Position numbers and translations under genes: made by a program. From the NCBI RefSeq assembly GCF_003205615.1, contig NZ_PYBV01000003.1, forward strand, positions 15,705 to 79,704: a DNA stretch of 64,000 bases, written 5' to 3'. The DNA comes from Micromonospora arborensis (GTDB lineage: Bacteria; Actinomycetota; Actinomycetes; Mycobacteriales; Micromonosporaceae). The notes below the pieces were generated by a model. It was given only the letters and a program-made list of their open reading frames with translations. It was not told where the DNA came from and searched no databases. The number at the start of each line of letters is the position of its first letter. Positions within the stretch are counted from its first letter, which is position 1. This document shows positions 60,083-64,000 of this stretch, in pieces.

Positions 60083-63000
60083 ATGACCAGGCAGCCAACG
60101 GCACCTGTCGCGGTGACGTTCGGCGTGCTCGGGCCGGTGACCGCCGCCACCGAGCGCGGCCCGGTCCCGCTCAGGGGGCACCGGCAGCGCCTGGTGCTGG
60201 CCCGGCTGTTGATCGCGCACGGCCGGGTGGTGCCGGTGGATCGCCTCGTCGACGACCTGTGGGAGGTCGCGCCGGACGGGGCGGTGGGCGCGATCCGGAC
60301 CTTCGTCGCCGACCTGCGCCGGGCACTGGAACCCGATCGACCGCCCCGGCAGCCGCCCCGGATCCTGGTCACCGAACCACCCGGGTACGTGCTGCGGGCC
60401 GCACCGGAGGCGGTGGACGCCGGCCGGTTCGAGGCGGCCGTCGGCGAGACCGGTCTCCTGCTGGCGGCGGGACGTCCCGCGCCGGCCCTGGCTGCGCTCG
60501 ACGCGGCACTGGGGCTCTGGCGCGGCCCCGCGTACGCCGACTGCGCGAACGAGGCATGGGCGGTCGCGGAGATCAACCGACTGGACGAGCTGCGGATGCT
60601 CGCCGTCGAGCGGCGGGCGGAGGCGCTGTTGGCGTTGGGTCGGCCGGACGAGGCCGCCGCCGACCTGCCGGCCCACCTCGCCCGCCATCCGCTGCGTGAG
60701 GACGCCTGGCGGCTGCTCGCGGTGGCCCGGTACCGCTCCGGCCGGCAGGGCGACGCGCTGGCCGCGCTGCGTGCGGCCCGCGACGTCCTGGTGACCGAGT
60801 TGGGCGTGGATCCGGGTCCCGAACTGCGGCGGCTCGAAGCCGACATCCTGGCCCAGGCACCGCACCTCACCCCCGCTGTGGCCGTTGCGGCCGAACCCGT
60901 TCGAGGTGGCGGGCCGGGATCGGTGGCGCAGCGTTCGTTCGTCGGCCGCGATGCCGAACTGGACCGGCTGCGGCGGGCCGCCGAGGCCGCCACCCAACGC
61001 CAGCAGCCCACCCTGGCGCTGCTCAGCGGTGATCCGGGCGCCGGCAAGACCGCGCTGGCGGAAACCCTGACCCGGCGGCTCGCCGCCGAGGGTTGGATCA
61101 CGGCGTGGGGACGCAGCCCGGAGTACGAGGGCGCCCCGGCGGCCTGGCCGTGGACCCAGGTCACCGACGCGCTCGCCGGTTCGACCGGAGCCGTCGAGCC
61201 CGCCGGAGCCGTCGAGCCCGCCGGGTCGGTCGATGGCCCGGGTGATCCGGCCGGGGCGCGGTTCCGGCGGCAGCGCGCGGTGGCGTCGCTGGTCTCGGCG
61301 GTCGCCGACCGGGGACCGGTGCTCCTGGTCCTCGACGACCTGCACCGCGCCGACGGCGACACCCTGGACCTGTTGACCGCCCTGCTCACCGGCCCACAGC
61401 CGGCCACCGGGCCGGTGCTGATCCTCGGCACCTACCGGGCCACCGAGATCAGCCCGGAGCTGACCGCCACCCTGGCCCGCGCCGCCCGGTTGGAGCCGAT
61501 CCGGGAGTATCTCGCCGGCCTGCCCGCGCCGGCGACCGGCGAGTTGGCCCGCGCCGTCGTCGGGGCGGAACTGGACCCGGGCACCGTCGGGTTGATCCAC
61601 CACCGCAGCGGCGGCAACCCGTTCTTCGTCCGCGAACTGGCCCAGTTGTACGCGGGCGAGGGCGAGGCGGCCCTGGTCGCGGTGCCACCCGGGGTACGCG
61701 ACGTGATCCGGCACCGGTTGGCACAGCTGCCCGCGCCGACCCGTACCGTGCTGCGGCAGGCAGCCGTGCTCGGACGCGACCTCGACCCGGAGGTGCTCAG
61801 CGCGCTGGCCGGTGATCCTGCGGCGGTGCTGGACGCGGTGGACCGCGCCCTGCAGGCCGGGTTCCTCAGCGAGCGGGAAGACGACGGGCGGCTGCGCTTC
61901 ACCCACATCCTGGTCCGCGACACGCTCTACGCCGACCTGTCCGCGCCGCGCCGCGCCGCCTGGCACGCGGCCGTCGCGGAGGTGCTGCGACAGCGGCAAC
62001 CCATCGAACCCGCTGCCCTCGCGCACCACCTGCTCCGCGCCGGTGGCCCGGTCGCTGCCGGTCGTGCTGGGGCGTACGCCCGCACGGCCGCAGAGCAGGC
62101 CGAACGCGATGGCAATCCGCACGAGGCGGCCCGCCTGTGGGGGCAGGCGCTCGAGGCGTACGACCGCGCCGGTGGGGTGGCGCAGCGCGAGCGGTTGACC
62201 GCGCTGCTCGGGCTGGGACGCGCGCTGGCCGTCACGGGCCGGCTGGCCGAGGCGCGGCGACGGCGGGCCGAGGCGATCGCCGCAGCCGAAACCGTCGGCG
62301 ACCCACTGCTGATCGAGGAGGTGTTGGCGGGCTTCGACGTGCCCGCCATCTGGACGCGCAACGACGACGACCTGCTCTCCGGGCACATCGTCCGAGCCGT
62401 CGAACAGGCGCTGACCGCTCTCGGCCCAGCCGGCTCGACCGGCTCGACCGGCTCGACCGGCTTGACCGGTCTGACCGACTCGGCCGACTCGGCCGGCTCG
62501 GCCCGCTCGGCTGGCTCGGCCGGTCTGACCGGCTCGGCGCAGCGCAGCCGGCTGTTGAGCACCCTTGCGCTGGAGCTGCGCGGCACCACCACCGATCGTG
62601 GTCGCCGTGCGGCGGACGAGGCCGAGACGATCGCCCGGACCCTCGGCGACCCCGGGCTGCTGGCCTTCGCGCTCAACGCCCGCTTCATGCACACCTTCCA
62701 GCGGGTTGGTCTGGCCGGTGCGCGGGCCCGGATCGGCGCCGAACTGGTCGACCTGGCCGCCCGACAGCAACTGGTGACGTTCGAGGTGCTCGGGCACCTC
62801 GTCCTGGTCCAGGCCAACTGCGCCCTGGCCGACCGGTCCGGCGCCGACGCGCACGCCCACGCCGCCGACCGCCTCGCCGAGCGGTACGAGCTGCCGTTGG
62901 TCGGTGTCTTCACCCGGTGGTACGCCGCGCTGCGGCTGGCGCTGGGTGGCGACCGGGACGCCGCGGCAACTGCGTACCGGGCCGCCGCCGAACGACTGCC

Positions 63001-63532
63001 CTCCGACGCCATGCCGGGCCTGGCCCAGGGGTTGCTGCCGCTCGCCCTGCTCGGCCTGCGCCTGGCCGACGCCGTGAGCGACGACCCGCTGGCAGGTGAC
63101 GCCCGGCTGGTCCCCGGGCGGCGACCGATTCCCGGGCCGGACGACGAGGACTGGGCGCGGCTGGACTGGGGCCCGCACGAGCCCTGGGTCCGGCCCCTGC
63201 TGCTCGCTGCCGCCGACGATCCCAGCGCCGCCCGAACGGCGCTGCGGACCCTGCCGGACGGACCGCACGACCTGCTGCGGGAGGTGCGGCTGTGCCTCAC
63301 CGGCCGGGCGGCGCTGGCCATCGGCGACCGGCCCACCATGGAACGCGTCGCCGCCGCGCTCCGCCCGGCCGCCGCCGAACTGGCTGCCGGCAGCGGGGTG
63401 GTCACCGTCGGCCCGGTGGCCGGGCACCTCGCCGATCTGGCTGCTGCCCTGGGCCGCGACGAGGAAGCCGCCGGGCACCGCCGTGCCGCGCGGCTGCTCG
63501 CCGCGCGCGTCCGCGCCGACGACCCAACCTGA
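60083..63532 (+). CDS. SARP/BTAD-family transcriptional regulator with ATPase and TPR-like regions (AfsR-like)
   Basis: A 1149-residue multidomain regulator. Winged-helix DNA-binding domain about 10-100 (FGVLGPVTA, RQRLVLARLLIAHGRVVPVDRLVDDLW). BTAD helical domain about 105-255 (ends ELGVDPGPELRRLEADIL). Signalling ATPase from about 285 with FVGRDAELDRL, Walker A GDPGAGKT (about 316-323) and Walker B VLLVLDDLHRAD. A long helical TPR-like C-terminus follows. Such proteins activate secondary-metabolite or stress genes, but no biosynthetic cluster is seen in this window. Gly/Ser/Thr minisatellite codes for about residues 782-820. ATG 60083 lies 6 nt after TAGATT, so it is probably leaderless. 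Confidence 0.88.
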   Translation: MTRQPTAPVAVTFGVLGPVTAATERGPVPLRGHRQRLVLARLLIAHGRVVPVDRLVDDLWEVAPDGAVGAIRTFVADLRRALEPDRPPRQPPRILVTEPPGYVLRAAPEAVDAGRFEAAVGETGLLLAAGRPAPALAALDAALGLWRGPAYADCANEAWAVAEINRLDELRMLAVERRAEALLALGRPDEAAADLPAHLARHPLREDAWRLLAVARYRSGRQGDALAALRAARDVLVTELGVDPGPELRRLEADILAQAPHLTPAVAVAAEPVRGGGPGSVAQRSFVGRDAELDRLRRAAEAATQRQQPTLALLSGDPGAGKTALAETLTRRLAAEGWITAWGRSPEYEGAPAAWPWTQVTDALAGSTGAVEPAGAVEPAGSVDGPGDPAGARFRRQRAVASLVSAVADRGPVLLVLDDLHRADGDTLDLLTALLTGPQPATGPVLILGTYRATEISPELTATLARAARLEPIREYLAGLPAPATGELARAVVGAELDPGTVGLIHHRSGGNPFFVRELAQLYAGEGEAALVAVPPGVRDVIRHRLAQLPAPTRTVLRQAAVLGRDLDPEVLSALAGDPAAVLDAVDRALQAGFLSEREDDGRLRFTHILVRDTLYADLSAPRRAAWHAAVAEVLRQRQPIEPAALAHHLLRAGGPVAAGRAGAYARTAAEQAERDGNPHEAARLWGQALEAYDRAGGVAQRERLTALLGLGRALAVTGRLAEARRRRAEAIAAAETVGDPLLIEEVLAGFDVPAIWTRNDDDLLSGHIVRAVEQALTALGPAGSTGSTGSTGLTGLTDSADSAGSARSAGSAGLTGSAQRSRLLSTLALELRGTTTDRGRRAADEAETIARTLGDPGLLAFALNARFMHTFQRVGLAGARARIGAELVDLAARQQLVTFEVLGHLVLVQANCALADRSGADAHAHAADRLAERYELPLVGVFTRWYAALRLALGGDRDAAATAYRAAAERLPSDAMPGLAQGLLPLALLGLRLADAVSDDPLAGDARLVPGRRPIPGPDDEDWARLDWGPHEPWVRPLLLAAADDPSAARTALRTLPDGPHDLLREVRLCLTGRAALAIGDRPTMERVAAALRPAAAELAAGSGVVTVGPVAGHLADLAAALGRDEEAAGHRRAARLLAARVRADDPT
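62427..62543 (+). repeat. Coding minisatellite inside the SARP gene
   Basis: Imperfect 9-bp repeats of the type GGCTCGACC and GGCTCGGCC encode alternating Gly/Ser/Thr/Leu/Ala (GSTGSTGSTGLTGLTDSADS). All changes keep the frame, so length can vary without disrupting the protein. A smaller 18-bp repeat encoding EPAGAV lies near 61195-61230. Confidence 0.8.
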
Positions 63533-63862
63533 GGGCCGGTCCAGGGGTCACGTCATGCGAGATCTTGGACAGTTACCGTCTTGCGCGAACGGTAACTGTC
63601 CAAGATCTACGAACAACACATCGCGATGTCGACCAGACCCGGGAACCCCGCCGGCCCGCATCCCGGGTTGTGGGGTACCGGCCAGCGGTCGGTGCTGGTG
63701 CGGGGTCAGCTGTTCCAGCGGTGCCCGTACCCGTGCCGGACGACACGCCCCCGCGCTCGGGCTACCCGGTGACTTGCCGGTTTCCGCCGGAACCGACCGG
63801 CGGGTGCGGTCAGATGGAACCACCGGCGCGTCCGCCGTCGGCCATGGTCCGAGGGGGTACGC
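63533..63862. other. Intergenic with perfect hairpin, no gene seen
   Basis: Short ORFs on both strands lack start signals. It holds the 20-bp hairpin described separately and the leader of the antiporter gene. Confidence 0.5.
63560..63608. repeat. Perfect 20-bp inverted repeat, hairpin or terminator
   Basis: AGATCTTGGACAGTTACCGT (63560-63579) is exactly complementary to 63589-63608, with a 9-nt loop CTTGCGCGA. It lies 27 bp past the SARP stop and is much less GC-rich than its surroundings. It could terminate the SARP transcript, but its length and perfect arms also suit a dispersed palindromic element. Confidence 0.85.
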
Positions 63863-64000
63863 GTGGACGTGCTCGTCCTGATCGTGGTGCTGGGCGCCAC
63901 CGTCCTGGTCGGTACCACTCTCGGCGGTCGGTACCGGGTCGCGCCGCCGGTTCTGCTCATCGCGTTCGGGGTGTTGCTCGGGTTCGCGCCACCGTTGTCC
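63863..64000 (+). CDS. Na+/H+ antiporter, 5' part only (cut by the window end)
   Basis: GTG 63863 follows GAGGGGG, and the frame stays open to the end (46 codons). The translation starts with a hydrophobic helix, then GTTLGGRYRVAPPVLLIAFG and LLGFAPPLS. This matches the first two helices of CPA1/NhaP-type sodium/proton antiporters (GRRxRVAPPVLLLxxGxxLGFxPxL). Confidence 0.65.
   Translation, partial: MDVLVLIVVLGATVLVGTTLGGRYRVAPPVLLIAFGVLLGFAPPLS

Noticed and set aside
1..64000. CRISPR arrays, rRNA, tRNA, integrase or transposase genes
   Set aside because: No regularly spaced direct repeats with unique spacers, no tRNA-like cloverleaf and no transposase or integrase motifs were seen. The tandem repeats present have no spacers.

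Overview
The window is high-GC actinobacterial chromosome, most likely from Micromonospora or a close relative in the Micromonosporaceae. Support for this: GTG/ATG starts, many 4-bp ATGA/GTGA overlaps, TANNNT boxes 6-8 nt before start codons (leaderless genes), many secreted carbohydrate-active enzymes and a SARP/BTAD regulator. I see no rRNA, tRNA, CRISPR array, integrase or intact insertion sequence. It reads as chromosomal accessory and housekeeping sequence, not a mobile island.

Layout. 1-460: nested 17/51-bp repeats, then a promoter with a LacI-type operator. 461-4469: a ChvE/MmsA/MmsB-type monosaccharide importer. 4521-5060: direct, inverted and tandem repeats. 5067-11897: secreted phosphatases (a DNRLRE-metallophosphoesterase and a Tat-exported PhoD), an MFS permease and two exported propeller-like proteins. 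11957-16635: an ABC exporter with one large FtsX-type permease between two ATPases. 16732-16905: an ltrA remnant. 16919-20636: an operon of a PEP-synthase-like dikinase, a membrane protein and a TetR regulator, with a perfect palindrome at its promoter. 20759-24498: an M23 peptidase, a DUF2188 protein, a WxL-type/DUF916-type secreted pair and a DUF4331 protein. 24662-25921: a GH16-ricin beta-glucanase with a LacI-type operator upstream. 26326-29831: small enzymes, a TetR-hydrolase pair and a zinc alcohol dehydrogenase.

30350-35749: a second, paralogous monosaccharide importer in a different gene order, followed by a ROK regulator and preceded by a 9-codon leader ORF that overlaps the ATPase start. 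35908-39391: a YcaQ/AlkX-like DNA glycosylase and a GntR-regulated ABC transporter with its operator. 39599-39817: an mntH stub. 39896-45557: hypothetical proteins, nitronate monooxygenase, an SRPBCC-TM-CBM2-like fusion and a maltokinase-cap-like protein. 45664-49018: a secreted parallel beta-helix protein and an NYN-LOTUS RNA-binding/nuclease protein. 49389-53991: small proteins, DUF1062, a Gfo/Idh/MocA oxidoreductase and a NarL-type two-component system. 54155-59928: an SDR, an EntS-like MFS exporter, an ltrA stub, a membrane-embedded hydrolase-like protein and a haloalkanoate-dehalogenase-like hydrolase. 60083-64000: a large SARP-ATPase regulator, a perfect 20-bp hairpin and the first 46 codons of a Na+/H+ antiporter.

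How the genes fit together. The two sugar importers, GH16 glucanase, beta-helix protein and secreted phosphatases suit a soil polymer degrader that scavenges sugars and phosphate. Local control is visible as operator-like palindromes next to LacI-, TetR-, GntR- and ROK-type loci. Short palindromic repeats, including one 73-bp element present twice 9.5 kb apart, are dispersed in the intergenic regions.
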